A DNA stretch of 64,000 nucleotides from Tanypteryx hageni. Its lineage: Eukaryota > Arthropoda > Insecta > Odonata > Petaluridae. Both the position numbers and the translations under genes were made by a program. Under the pieces are notes generated by a model. That model was not told where the DNA came from and did no database searches. It saw only the letters and a list, made by a program, of their open reading frames with translations. This document shows positions 44,173 through 56,078 of this stretch, piece by piece (the stretch's first letter is position 1; each line of letters opens with the position of its first letter). The stretch is taken from positions 207,071,504 to 207,135,503 of the forward strand of contig CM054113.1 in the NCBI GenBank assembly GCA_028673005.1, in the 5' to 3' direction.

Positions 44173-45202
44173 ATTTCAAAAACGAAATTGATGGATGAGC
44201 CGATGTCTCTGTTAATGAAAACCTGAACTTCAGTCCCCCTCGCGGGCTCTTTAGGAAGACAAACGTTGGCCTTCTGGCCCGGAACGGGTTAAGAAGAGCA
44301 CAAGAGGAGTGATAAGGGAAGACGAATATGCAGTAAATAGGCGCTGAAAGGAGTGCAATGGACGCGGGATGCGATTTGGAGATAAAAACGACCACTCTCG
44401 TGCGCACGTAGCAGGAGAGAGCGAGGGAGAGAGAGCTGAAAAGGGGAGGCGGTTGAAATGGATCCGAAAAATACAATAATAGGAGTTTGGGAGATAAATT
44501 TGAAGGGAATTGGTTCGAGGGGGCTAAGAAAGGACTGATATAGGGAGCAACGTTACGTGGTTTAAGACGATAAGGTAGCAAGGGGAGTGAATTTGAGAGA
44601 TAGGATTGAGGGAAATGAAGTAACAATATAAATCTGTATTGGACGGAGAGAGAGAGGGAAGCATAAAGATGGCAGCGGAGGGGAAAGAGATATAGCAGGG
44701 GTCTCTAAGAAAGAAAGAGGTGAACTGAAGATGTTAAAGCGAGATGAGAAACGGAGGGATAGAGATTGAAACGAATGGAGTGAGAAAAGCAGTGAATCAG
44801 AAGAGGAGTGCGAGAGAAGGAAAAGGAACGTGGGGTAAGGTGAAAGGAGAGGGAGAAAGAATATGTTTTCGTTGGCGAGTTTATGGCTCAACTTCCTAAT
44901 CAATTTACATAGTTAGTAATACAAGATATTAGTAGCTGAGTGAGACAGAATAAAGGAAAGGCGGTTACACAGAAAAGGAGAAACAAATGGCTAGCCAAAC
45001 ATCAGCAGAGAGGGAATGGGAGCGCGAGGGAGGGAGTGTAAGGTAGACAAAGGAAGAAGGATGGATAGAGGAAGAAGAGAGAAAGGAAGAAAGAGAGGAA
45101 AGGAAATAGAGAGGGGAAAGGAAATAGAGGGAGGAGTGCAGGAGGGAGAGGATGCAGAGAGGGGATGGAGGGGAAGAAGGGAGAGAAAGGAGGGAGAAAA
45201 AG
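44173..45202. other. No gene recognised; purine-rich
   Basis: Mostly purine-rich DNA on the + strand leading into the minisatellite at 45203. Minus-strand Ser/Leu/Pro frames are artefacts. Confidence 0.55.
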
Positions 45203-45420
45203 GGAGGGAGAGAATGGAGGGAGAGAATGGAGGGAGAGAATGGAGGGAGAGAAAGGACGGAGAGAAAGGACGGGGAGAAAGGACGGAGAGAATGGACGGA
45301 GAGAATGGACGGAGAGAAAGGACGGAGAGAAAGGACGGAGAGAAAGGACGGAGAGAATGGACGGAGAGAATGGACGGAGAGAAAGGACGGAGAGAAAGGA
45401 GGGACAGAAAGGAGGGAGAG
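45203..45420 (+). repeat. 13-bp polypurine minisatellite (GGAGAGAATGGAC)n
   Basis: About 17 copies of a 13-base unit alternating between GGAGAGAAAGGAC and GGAGAGAATGGAC/G, set in a longer purine tract (45000-45515). The period is not a multiple of three, so open frames exist in all registers. Confidence 0.9.
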
Positions 45421-45520
45421 AAAGGAGATAGAGAAAGGAGGGAGAGAAAGGAGATAGAGAAAGGAGAGGGAGAAAAGAGGGAGAGAGAAAAGGGAAAGTA
45501 GAGAGAGAGACAAATAAGCG

Positions 45521-45554
45521 TCTTTATTCGGGCGAAATTTGGACCATAAGGTCG
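45521..45554 (+). repeat. Conserved repeat-end block, copy 5
   Basis: TCTTTATTCGGGCGAAATTT then GGACCATAAGGTC, nearly identical to copy 1 at 17151 and directly after the purine tract. The continuing part (ACATTTAACCCT) is found only at 46194-46205, so a ~640-bp segment separates the two halves here. Confidence 0.65.
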
Positions 45555-45621
45555 AATATTATGCTTTCTTTGCACGAAGTGAATACATAGAGGGGGTCGT
45601 TTCCGTCCGTCCGATTGTTAA

Positions 45622-46075
45622 AACTCGAAAACCGCTGAACGTATTTTGATTAAATTTGGTATTGGGGAGTTTTGCTAAAATTGGTCTATTTATTTCAATT
45701 TTGGTTAAAATCGAACAACAATTACGGCCACTTTACATGAAGACCTACATGTAGTTTACAATGTTCCTTCGTTTCAACTCGGGAACGACTTGATGTAGTT
45801 TTATGAAATTTGATATTGAGGATTTTTGATTAAAACGGTCAATCGATTCCAATTTTAGTTAAAATCGGACAACAATTACGACTACTTTACATGAAGACCT
45901 ACATGTAGTTTACAATGTTCGTTACAACTCGGAAACCGATTGGCATATTGTGATGAAATTTGGTATTGGGAAGTTTTGTTAAAATTAATTGACCGATTCC
46001 AATTTTGGTTAAAATCGAACAAAAATTACGACTACTTTACATAAAGACCTACATGTATTTTGCAACGTTCCTCAC
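45622..46075 (+). repeat. ~150-bp tandem repeat, three copies
   Basis: Units start near 45622, 45776 and 45926. Each has AACTCGg(g/a)AACC, TGATgAAATTTGGTATTG, TTTTGGTTAAAATCG, CAACAATTACGACTACTTTA and AGACCTACATGTAGTTTACA. Divergence between copies is modest. The TGAAATTTGGTATT phrase is common in interspersed repeats of arthropods. No coding. Confidence 0.8.
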
Positions 46076-46154
46076 TTGCTTCTCGTTATATTCTCATCTG
46101 AGAGAAAAATATTGAGAACATTGTGAAATCTCAAAGAACGCATTTGGAAACTCT

Positions 46155-46177
46155 GTGTACTCCGACATGGAGTACAC
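46155..46177. repeat. Perfect 9-bp hairpin
   Basis: GTGTACTCC and GGAGTACAC flank the five-base loop GACAT. It sits between the 150-bp tandem array and the second half of the split repeat-end block, so may be a terminus of the inserted segment. Confidence 0.6.
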
Positions 46178-46205
46178 CTTTCCAATCTTGTTACATTTAA
46201 CCCTT

Positions 46206-47667
46206 CGTCAATATCATGAATATTTAAAAAAAAGTATTGCAATAAACATGGATATACAAATATACAAAATATATGTGTAGACAGATTTAAGTTTGCAGGG
46301 AAAATCTAGGTAAAATCAGGCTTGTTCCTCCACTGTAACCCACGCAGGAAAACACCCACAGAGAAGGGGAGTGTGAAAAGAATGCGAAAATCCCACATAG
46401 TGTATATATCACAATGGAAAACTACAACAGGGTATAGGAAACAGTAAGTACAGTAGGAAATATCGTAAATACAGCATAGTTAGAGAGGGAGGGAGGAGAA
46501 AGGATGTGAGGGAATTAGAAAGGGAGGTAAAGACAGGGGGGAGATAAAGAGGGAGTGGGAAAGAGATGGTACAAAGAGAGGAAAAGGGAGAGAAGCAGTA
46601 GGATGATTGGGAGATGGAACAGAGAGAGATAGGCAAACATCGGAGATTTTAAGGTAGAGGAAGCGAAGCGAGATTTGGAAAGAATTCAATCGCATGTAAA
46701 GAGGAAGGAAGTGGTGGAGGTGGGGAAGTAGGCCAAGGTATGAGAAGTCATGCGAATGATATCAAAGCATTATAGATGTCGCGCAAGCGGATGCTGCAGA
46801 AGGAATTTATTGATAAGAGCGGAGGAAGGACGCCAGCATGTGATGCCTACAGAATGTCAAACAGATGCAAACATCACCAATGGAACAGATCTTTTTTCGA
46901 ATTCTCGGTTGTTCTTCACGTTTCCGAACGACTTCATCTCCAAGGGCTCTGAACTGTTACCCACACAGACAAAAAATTACTGGCTCGCTGCGGAAAAGGA
47001 ACTACTAAAATAGAAAAAATGGAGTCACTTAGTTGTTTGGTAAGCGGTTGAATAACGGTTGTATCTCCAAAATAATAATTAATAACTCAGTGTCCCACCT
47101 TTTTTGAGACACACAGAAACCTAACAAGAACGAACAAATTATGACTGGGGTCCAAAAAAAACAATTAAAAATGTAGTGGAGATAATCTGAAGACTCGGAT
47201 CCAATAAATGATCTAGATAACTCCACTAGCTAGAAAATAGGTTTAATTAAATCGATGTGCATTTCGGTCAGAGAGTAGACGGTAATTCAACGTCCGCCGA
47301 TTTTAAATGAACATTGAAATCAGTTTTGGTAAAAATATTGTTGTCTTCGCTGTTTGGCAAATTGAATGTCGGCCCTTTTAGTAATCAACGATCGGATAAA
47401 TACAACCGACAGTTGCTCTGTTGCTGAAGTGAACGCCTCGTTTACTCGACCGTTTTATGATTAAAGGGGTTACCTTGATCATGCGTTGCTCATGCTTGAA
47501 ATTAAATCAGCCTTAAAGCTGATCGAAGCGAAAGAAATCGTGACCGAAAAAAACATTTGTAGTGGATATACGAGGATCAACTGGAAAAAATGTCGATGCT
47601 GCAAGCAGATCCAGAGAGAAGATTAGTTGAAAAAGTTATAGAACAATGGAAGGAGAGAGAGAGAGAA

Positions 47668-47711
<44 letters not shown>

Positions 47712-48221
47712 TAGGTGCGGTCGTAAGGAATGATATTAGGATGCTGAAGATTACAGTAGGAAAGAGGGAATTACAAGATGAGAGGGGAATAAGGAGCGAA
47801 GAAGTTTGGAAGAGGGAAGAGGAAACGCGAGCGGAAACTGCGCCAAATATCCCGTGTCATAAAACTCAGCGCTTTCTCCACGGTCCATAGGAAATGGGCG
47901 ATGAAAAAGAGAGGCGGGTGATTTGAGAAACGATATTAAGGCTGTGGCGATTTTTTTGGAGTGGATGAAAGAGACCACGCTCTTAAAAGGCGGTAACTTC
48001 CTTACGTTACTGCAGTTACTCCGGATAAAGACACAGTAGAAAAAATCTAATAAATTGTTAGGGTACTAGAATAAGAAAAAATAATTAGTATGTTAAGCTG
48101 GAATATTATTGCCATAAAGTTATTTTTCCCTTACAGGTACAAACGAAATAGATAATGCGATAGTATGACTTTTCTTCTCAAGCAGACCGAGACTATTTAC
48201 CGGCTTCATTATTAATGTTAC
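46206..48221. other. No gene recognised; (GA)n at about 47655-47712
   Basis: Purine-rich stretches (46470-46700, 47640-47960) with a GA microsatellite, otherwise unremarkable DNA. Short frames show no domain. Confidence 0.55.
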
Positions 48222-48251
48222 GAGTAATCGGTGCTTGCATACTGCAAGCAT
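48222..48251. repeat. Solitary hairpin terminus of the 8532/31867 family
   Basis: CGAGTAATCGGTGCTTGCAT runs into ACTGCAAGCA, preceded by TA. The following ~800 bp includes GGAGTCGAACC (48374-48384) and repeat-like AAATTTCAGCTCTGTGGAAT (about 48952) but no matching right end. Confidence 0.55.
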
Positions 48252-51144
48252 TGGTGCCCTATAACCACCACACCAAATTTCATTTCTCCTACTTGATGAG
48301 AATTACCGTAAATTAATTGCCAAATATTCCGCAATGCTATTTACACAAGAAAAACTCAAATGTTGGAGTGCCTGGAGTCGAACCGAGGACACCTACATAA
48401 GACATCTCATATTATCCGAGGGCCTACTCATGACATCTACAAACCCTGAAAATTTCAGCGCAATATTCCTCTAAGTATTGTCTGCGCACCAAATATGTTT
48501 TCCCTTTGCTTTTAAATGTCACGGTCTGAAAGTGACGTCATGACACTAAGCTAATTTTCAGTTAGTGGCACTAAGCTCTCGTTCAGTTTTCTTAACACGT
48601 AAAATAATTTCCCGAAGAAAAGCATTGTCTCGTAGTCATGACAAAAATATTGGGCCATTGTTATAAATTGTATAAAATCCCGTTTTTAAGCAGTAAAAAT
48701 CGAATAATTGGACTAATTCGGCACAGATTCGTGTTCTACTTTTAGGAAAAATAATCTTCGTCTTTTAATTCAGGTCCGGAGTTTGTACCTAAATTAAAAG
48801 TAATTTAAAAATGCAATTATATAAAGGCTTGTACGGATTTAAATGGTTTTCTAATGGGGCTTGAAAATGAACGTTTTGGGGTGTTGTAAGGAGAAATTTT
48901 GGAATTTTTGATTTTTCCTGATGGTTTTGGACCAACACCAAGGTTCCCTCCAAATTTCAGCTCTGTGGAATATCTAGAAGTACCTTAGGTTTTATATCAT
49001 TATATATAATATATCCTCCGTAAGAAGCAGCTATTTATTATAGATATGTCATTTTCAGAGTTTCATTTGAATTCTACTCTTCAGGCTTCAGATAAAATAA
49101 TTAAAATTTGAGAGAAAAAATCTGAAATAATATTTAACATACGATCAATAAGTGTTATGAAATTTTATATTCGCAAATTTAGCAAAATTACATGAAAATA
49201 AACTTCTGCCTTAAAAAGGAATCCTGCCATTTAACAGTTTAGATGTGTCTAAATTATTATTTTACACTAATAAGAAGACGAAATCTCAATTTAGATGGGT
49301 TAATTTTTTTATATTAAATATTTATAAAATAAGTAAAATAATAATACAATTAAATTAGTAAATTGAAAGCGAAATGAATACAGAGATGCGCAATAGATCC
49401 TTTTTAACTAAAGTATCCCTCACAGATGAATTAATTGCGTCGACAAATGTGATCCTCATAAATCATACCAGGCTTTGCAATCAATCCAAAAGGAAGGGCA
49501 TAATTGGAAGTACAAGAAAAATTTTCACGAAGAAAAAAGTTAATTTCTAAATCATTTGACGGTTGATTAATTTCAGTCGACCACTTCAATTAAATGCGCG
49601 TTCTGAATGTAAACCCAGATAGCAGTTAATAGAATATTTTCTTAACACACGTATCCTCGGCGAAAGAAAAAAATAATTTACACAAAGTTGCCGGCGAACT
49701 TCTTGAAAACGTGGAATTTTTAACTCCAGCAGGCTAAAAAAATGTTACGAGGCACTGAGAGAAGGGAGAAGAAAAGAAGCGAATGGAACGGACGGCGATG
49801 GGTCGGTGATGTGAAGCATCCATTCCAACTCGCGTCATTACCGCCCAGATCAATGATCTCCGGGGAAGGCCTACTTAGTCACGGATATCGGAGGGAATGG
49901 ATGCTGGGTGGAAAAGGAAAGAGGCAAAGGAAAATGGAGAAAGGATAAGTGAGAAAGGGAAAAGAGGGACAAGGAGTAAAGAAGCAACATGCACCGAGGG
50001 AAACCTTAATGGGATGGCGAGGAAGAAGGAGAAGACAGAGAGAAAACGGAATGAATGAAAGAGAGGAAACAAATGAAGGATAGGGATCCATTAAATGATC
50101 AAGCTAACTCCTGTAGCCGTAAAAAAAGGTCGAGTAAACTCTTAACGCATTCGAGCTACAAGGTAGCCGCCATCCGTACTAATTCAAGGGCCATTTGTTT
50201 ATAAAAGAAACAACGAATAAAAGACTAATAAAATTTCACATTTTCGGTGAAAATATTTAGGTAAAACAAAAACTAGAGAAAAAAATTAGGCGACAGAGAA
50301 ACCAGAGAAAAAGAAGACGAAACAGGGAACAAAATAGATAAGAAAATGTAAATAGTAAATGGAAGAGAAAAAAGATGAACAGAGAGAAAATAGGAGTAAA
50401 TAAAGAAGAAATAAAGGAAACGATAGAGAAAAAGATAAACATGAAGAAAGATTAGGAAGAGAGGACAGAAAATATATAACATATGTGAGAGGAATAAGTA
50501 ATGTGAAAAGTATGGTGGGGGTTAAAGGAAGACTTGCATAGAAGAATAAATGGATGGAGTGATATAAAAGAGCGTTTATGAGAAAGGCAGGAAGCAGAAA
50601 GATGGAGGAAGAGGGATTACGGATGGAATGTGCCGGGAGGATCGGATGAACGAGAATCATGGTGGTGGAAGTGCAGTAAGAATGTCACCTTAATGTATTC
50701 CACTTAATCCCGGAGATCTCGCCCTCTCCTTTTTTCCTCCGCGACTGATTAATTTTTAAATCCCTCATTCAAGGGGGCATTAGCTCCGCGTGAAAGTATT
50801 AACGATCGTGGGTCAATTTTGCAGGAGTCTTGGAACACGCAGGAGGGTTCTCGGAGAAACGAAGTTCGGATAGGACTTTCGAGATGAAGTTTGTTTTTGA
50901 GTTTAATGGGGTAAAAAAAGCATTCCTGTAGCCATTCAACCGATGCAAGAGAAGTAGAAAAGGCGGTGCTTCAGAGTGGTGAGGGAGAAGGGGGTGGGAA
51001 CGGAGTGGAAACGGGGTGGAATGGGAGCAGGATGAAGGAGGATATGCGCTGGGAACTACGCGAGAGATGGCGTAGGGAAGAGGAGAGCGGAGAATTATAG
51101 GCGGGAAATAGAATGGAGAGAGGAATGGCGCGGAAAAGGGAGAA
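48252..51144. other. No gene recognised
   Basis: AT-rich, partly repeat-derived DNA to about 49.7 kb, then purine-rich DNA (49.74-50.09, 50.27-50.65, 50.94-51.15 kb). TTATATCATTATATATAATA near 48992 recalls internal sequence of the hairpin-ended elements. No genes seen. Confidence 0.5.
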
Positions 51145-51480
51145 ATAGGGAGCCGGTGGTGTAGTGGTTAGTGTTGGCCTCGCCAGCTAAAGCGACACCC
51201 GGTTAGAATCCTGCAGGATTTTTTTCCGAGGACGCCCGGCCCCCTATTTGTGCGTGTTGGAACTAAGGAGATGAGGACGAGCCAATGAGAAAAAGAGAAA
51301 TTAGGAGCGCGCTTAAATCAACACTCCGTCCTTCGGAAGGGACGTTAAGGCGTTGGCTCCCTTGGTGTTCTTCCTTAAGAGCAGGCTAAAAGCCAGGTTT
51401 CTCTCCCTCCTATCCGGCTATTCATTGCACTACCTCTTAGGTACCCATTGCGCATAGGAAGAGGTGAATCAGCTGGGAAC
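51145..51480 (+). mobile_element. tRNA-derived SINE
   Basis: An A-box-like TGGTGTAGTGGTTAGTGTTG (51157-51176) and a B-box GGTTAGAATCC (51201-51211, one change from GGTTCGAATCC) are spaced as in an RNA polymerase III promoter of tRNA origin. Downstream, CCGTCCTTCGGAAGGGACGT (51326-51345) with TTAAGGCGTTGG resembles the conserved central domain of many invertebrate SINEs. The 3' boundary is approximate; the sequence passes into purine-rich DNA. Confidence 0.75.
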
Positions 51481-51559
51481 ATACGATAGGGAGAAAGAGA
51501 GAGAGGAGGGGGGACGGGTTTAAGGGTTAAGACGAAAGAGTGAAAAAGATGCAGTAAAC

Positions 51560-51869
51560 CAATAATGAGCAACCTTTTCTATATGGCGGGCCGCATTGGT
51601 GGTTGGCAATTCCTTGGCGGGCAGCATTGAAAGTTGTCAATGTTTCGGCGGGCCGGGTTAAACTTTGAATCGGACGTTAACTAGATATTCTTAGGTATCA
51701 TAGCAGTGAAAATCAAGTCTAAATTAAGTTTTAGGGTTAACATTTCAATCTAAAGTGTTTTATTGCCGTAATTTGAATGTATGTGATATGAATTTGTGTT
51801 AAATTTTACGGATTACTTTTTAATCATAGCTTCGCGGGCCGCATAAAATGCTCCGGCGGTACGCATACT
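51560..51869. mobile_element. hAT-type MITE, copy 1, with 8-bp target duplication
   Basis: Begins CAATAATGAGCAACCTTTTC and GCGGGCCGCATTGG, ends with GCGGGCCGCATAAAATGCTC and ACGCATACT. The flanking octamers CAGTAAAC (51552-51559) and GAGTAAAC (51870-51877) match at seven of eight positions. Interior sequence matches 58558-58871 (CAGTGAAAATCA, TTTTAGGGTTA, AAGTGTTTTATTG, CATAGCTTCGCGGGCCGCAT). No coding. Confidence 0.8.
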
Positions 51870-51877
51870 GAGTAAAC

Positions 51878-54800
51878 GATTAGACGAACCGAGAAACTCA
51901 TGAAACCTGATCAGGACCATCCTATATGCAAGTTCTGTTTCGATTTGTTTTGCCGAGTCACTTCTCTCTTGGGGACTGTATGGAGAGAAATGATCGAGCT
52001 GGGAGATGTTACCCTACGAAGCTTAGATTTTGGTATGTGTCCAATGGGTGAGAAAAGTCATAAAACGCCTTTCTGTAGAGATAAGGGAGGGAAATGGAGT
52101 TAGAGAGAAGTGGGAAGTTAAAAAGGGAGGGAAAGTAGAACGGAGAGAGGGGATAAAAGGAATGCGGAGAATTATGCTATGAAGGAAAAGAGAGTAAACA
52201 CGTCAATGAGAGAGAGAGAGATGCTGGCCTTGATGTATACAAGTAAAGGGTACAATAAGGGAGAAATGGAAATTAGTGGATCTAGTGGTGGGAGGAGAGA
52301 CGAAAAACGGAGGGAGCTGCTTATGGCTGCATGTCTTTCCCGATATGTAAGAGCCGTCAAGAAAGATGAATCGTTTACTGATGAAAAATAAATTCAGGGA
52401 TGGAAAGTGAATTCATAGCCACGACATCATTCGTCTGTAACAGACAGGGAAAGGGGAATGGATGTGGAGTGGATGTGGAGGAAAGAGAGGGAAATGACAG
52501 ATGGAAGGAATAACCATTTTTTTAAATCTATCTTTTTGCGAACAGATGTAAGAACCGAGACAATGGAAAATTTATATCGTCTTCTCATATCTTTGCATAT
52601 TTTCTGTTAAAATCTTTCTATTCCGCTTCATGAAAAACAACATATTGAATGAAGATCATTAATTGGGCAGAAATTGAAAAGATATCCTGATGACGAAAAA
52701 CTTAGGACTCGGAATTATTCTTCATAATTTAAGCATGAAAGTCGACATTTTTCATAAATAATTAACAAATATAAATTTCTTTATAAAGAGATATTCATTG
52801 GAACTGTCACATAGATGCAAGCCAAGAAACAAGAGGTAGGGAAGGGTGGAAAAGCCAGAGAGAACAAATCAATTACCAGTCCCACTCCGAGACAGGTGTT
52901 CCACCCAATGAAGAGTGCCAAGAGTGGAAAGTGATGAAGCAACGGAATGTTTTATTAAAGAATAATGAGAAAGAATTGTGAATCTACTTGATAAACTACT
53001 CACAAGTTACATCAAGATTCAAAACCTGCTGGAGGAATGTGTTAATGTCATATTCCGCCCACTGCCAATCGTTTAACAAGAGTCACACGAAAAGGTAATG
53101 ATAAATCGTCTGAGAATAAAACTCGACCTATCTAGCGATATAGAGGAAGAAAAACAGAATACAAAACGCAAGTTAATCGGATGTGGAATCCCGAAAATAA
53201 TTTCCAGATGCCTTCCATTGGATTTACAGGAAACTTCACATGATCACGAAAAAATAAACACCAACGAAATCTCTGCATTATAATCACGTAACGTCGTTAA
53301 TATTTAAGCAATGCTTAACTATTCATTTTAGACATTTAAAACTGTTATATTCAATAACGGACAACCAACTAAATTGAAAAAAGCAAGCATTAATCACCAT
53401 TAATAACAGTTTACTTTTTAATGAATTTATTCTCGATATCTCGAATCAATTACAGAGCCATTGTTAAAATTCAGGAAATAAAAAAATCAGACAATTCAAA
53501 CTGAATCAACAATCACCTCCGCCTTACTTTGTTTTATGCATCTCGATTCCGCGGAACGTTAAAAAAAGAAGTCCGTTTGAAAAGATGCATGGGATTGCGG
53601 TGCGAGGGAGAGAGAGATTGAGAGAGAGAGAGAGAGAGGGGGAGAGATATAGAGAGAGGTAGGAATGAGGAGAGGAGGCTGAGGATTAAATGGGCAGAGA
53701 AGTGAAAATAAACCTCGAACTGACTTTTTAATGGACTCCAGAATTTTTAAACCGGCGCAAAAAAAGGCTGCAAAAATGAAAATTGAATGGAATCACGTGC
53801 GAGCCAAAACGTTTTTGCCTGCGTCTATATATTTCGTACTTCCATTTATAATCGCGAATCGCCATCATTAAATTGACTTTTTATATAAATATGAATACAC
53901 ATACATGCACATACATATGTATATCTATAAATGTGTGCACGGATAAATTGCGCATGAATGCTTCAGTATGCAATTATACATCATCAGTATCTGTCAAATG
54001 GAGTTTATATTGCTCGTAGTTTCTATCGCAAAAGGTTTGGCCAAGTCGTCCCAAGCGGAAAGCCGGCAGTTGGAAGAGGAAGGAGATTATTGGAGCGACA
54101 AGTATGAGTTTATTTATAGCATAGTGTGGGAATGCCAGGGTTTCCATTGTTCTGCAAGAAAAACGATGGGACGAATGCAGCAGTTAACCGAATCCATTGG
54201 CTTTCGGAAGGGCATAACTTCTCTCTCGCTCTATTTCACAGAGATAAAACTGTTGAAAAAATCGCGACCCATTCCATTAATAGAGGACAATCAGAAACAA
54301 ACGCTTTTAATGTTTCTGTATCACGTTCAGTACTTTCAGTATGTTTGAAGGAAACGACGATATTTTATCACAGATGGAGATATTTATCATTAAACAAATA
54401 ATGACCTTCACCTTTGTTCTTCACTTCAAGTATATTTTTTGCACTCATGACGAAAGCAGCCTGAAACGGTTTGTACGTTATATTTTTGTGCTGTGTGGAT
54501 TGAATAATTGTGTGTGTGCTAATCTTAGGTGATACCCGACAAGTATTGAAAAGTTTTATTGTAGTTTCACAAATAAATATTGCAAGTTGGTAAAAAGTTT
54601 CCCCATACTTGGTATTCAGTCTGTGTATTCACAACTAGTACTTCTTGATTGGTCTGGATTAGGGACTGACAGTTTTTCTTTTCCAAGCGCTTCCATTCGA
54701 CCTCATTAACTAATAAAAGAAGAAACCAATGCCTACGCCGGCTGTTTTTTTATATTTCGGAAGTTAATACTGCACTCTATAGTGCAATCCGCACAACACG

Positions 54801-54879
54801 CAATCCGGGTGCAGCACGAGCCACTTTCATTCTCCTCCAAGGAAGGTTCTCGAAAAATAATAAGAGATTTTATGTCAAA
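51878..54879. other. No gene recognised; (GA)n at about 53608-53652
   Basis: Purine-rich (52.08-52.2, 52.45-52.5 kb) then AT-rich DNA with a GA-rich microsatellite. A 126-codon frame at 53968-54348 has no recognisable domain and overlaps another open frame on the same strand, so it is not called. Confidence 0.5.
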
Positions 54880-56078
54880 ACATATAGAAAAGACCGACCC
54901 ACCCAAGGCTGCGGAATGGGAATTCTAGTATATCAGAGCAGGCCTTAAACATCCCCATTTTCTAAAAGATCGAATGTCTCGGCATTTGTGTTTTTATCAA
55001 ATTTGACCATATAAACATTTATTATTATCAACCAAGCTCCAAGAAACACCTTACAAATGATCTACGCGAACTATTCGAAGATCCAGGCCCAGCCCTTAAC
55101 ACAGGAGATTGGAATGTAAAAACACCCCGCTTGCTGATGCGCGGCAAATAACTCCAATGGGCAAATGCTGCTGAGATACTTTCGCGACCACCCAATCTCG
55201 ATCGAGGCACCAGACTCGCCAAATTACTATGTCCCGACTAAACCCACCGACACAATACATCCTCGATAACCATACTCGATACCATAATCAAAAATTTCCC
55301 CGTAACCTTCACCCCCACCACCACCTCAGACCATCTCCTCCTCCTAATAAACCTTTTCGCAAACCCCCACCTAGTCCCCATACCCCTCCCCTTTCACCAA
55401 AATAGACTGGAACGCTTTCAAAACGAACCTCGCCGCCTCGCTGACCAACCTAGAACCCCTCCTCAACTCCACCTCGACAGAAATCGAACGTCGAGCCACC
55501 AAAATACTAGCCTTATAACCAATAATGCCAAAAATGCTCAAATTAAGCAAAATAAAACCCCAGCTGACCCAGAACTACTCCCCCGACATATCACTGACGT
55601 AATCAAGCACTGAAACAGATTTTGACGACCATTTCAACGACATCATGACCAAACCGGTCTAATGTATGACAGAATAACCGACAAAGAAATAAAAAGAAAG
55701 AAAAAACACGTAAACCAACTTTGAGCAGACAAAATTGCCTCCCTCTCCTTGAAACTACAACTTCACCTGGAGGATGAGAAAAGTATTACTTAACAAAAGA
55801 CGACAATCCCCCACTATGAACCATCAAAATAAACTAATATACGATCCAGAGCATAAGTCGAATATTCTGGCAGACTACTTATAAACCACTACGACGAATG
55901 ACAAATAATCTGATATAAACACCACCCAACAAGATAATCTTCGATTGTCTTTAAATTATCTCCCTATCCCACAATACAGAGCCCACTGATATAGGCAACG
56001 TTATATAGCAAGAACCAAGCGCCGCAAAGCACCCGGCTTTGACGGAGTTACCACTCACTTTCAGCATTTTATTCGAGA
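54880..56078 (+). pseudogene. Jockey-type non-LTR retrotransposon ORF2 remnant
   Basis: Pieces in several frames run in the order of a LINE ORF2: RPTQGCGMGILV (endonuclease start, ~54895), then RNTL and EIGM/NSNGQMLLRY with DHP.SIEAPDSPNYYVP (55045-55240), TTSDHLLL-like residues of the endonuclease end (~55330), FTKIDWNAFK and NLAASLTNLEPLLNSTSTEI (55400-55490), RRQSPTMNHQNKLIYDPEH (55800-55860) and RRKAPGFDGVTTHF (56014-56055), the start of the reverse transcriptase domain. It breaks off there into an A-rich run. Many stops and frameshifts make it long dead. The jockey-like assignment rests on the APDSP endonuclease motif and KAPGFDG motif. Confidence 0.75.

Noticed and set aside
44965..45575. 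~190-codon frames on both strands
   Set aside because: Artefact of the 13-bp minisatellite.
53968..54348. 126-codon + strand frame that looks less repetitive
   Set aside because: No recognisable motif, overlapped by another open frame, no splice or promoter context; probably chance.
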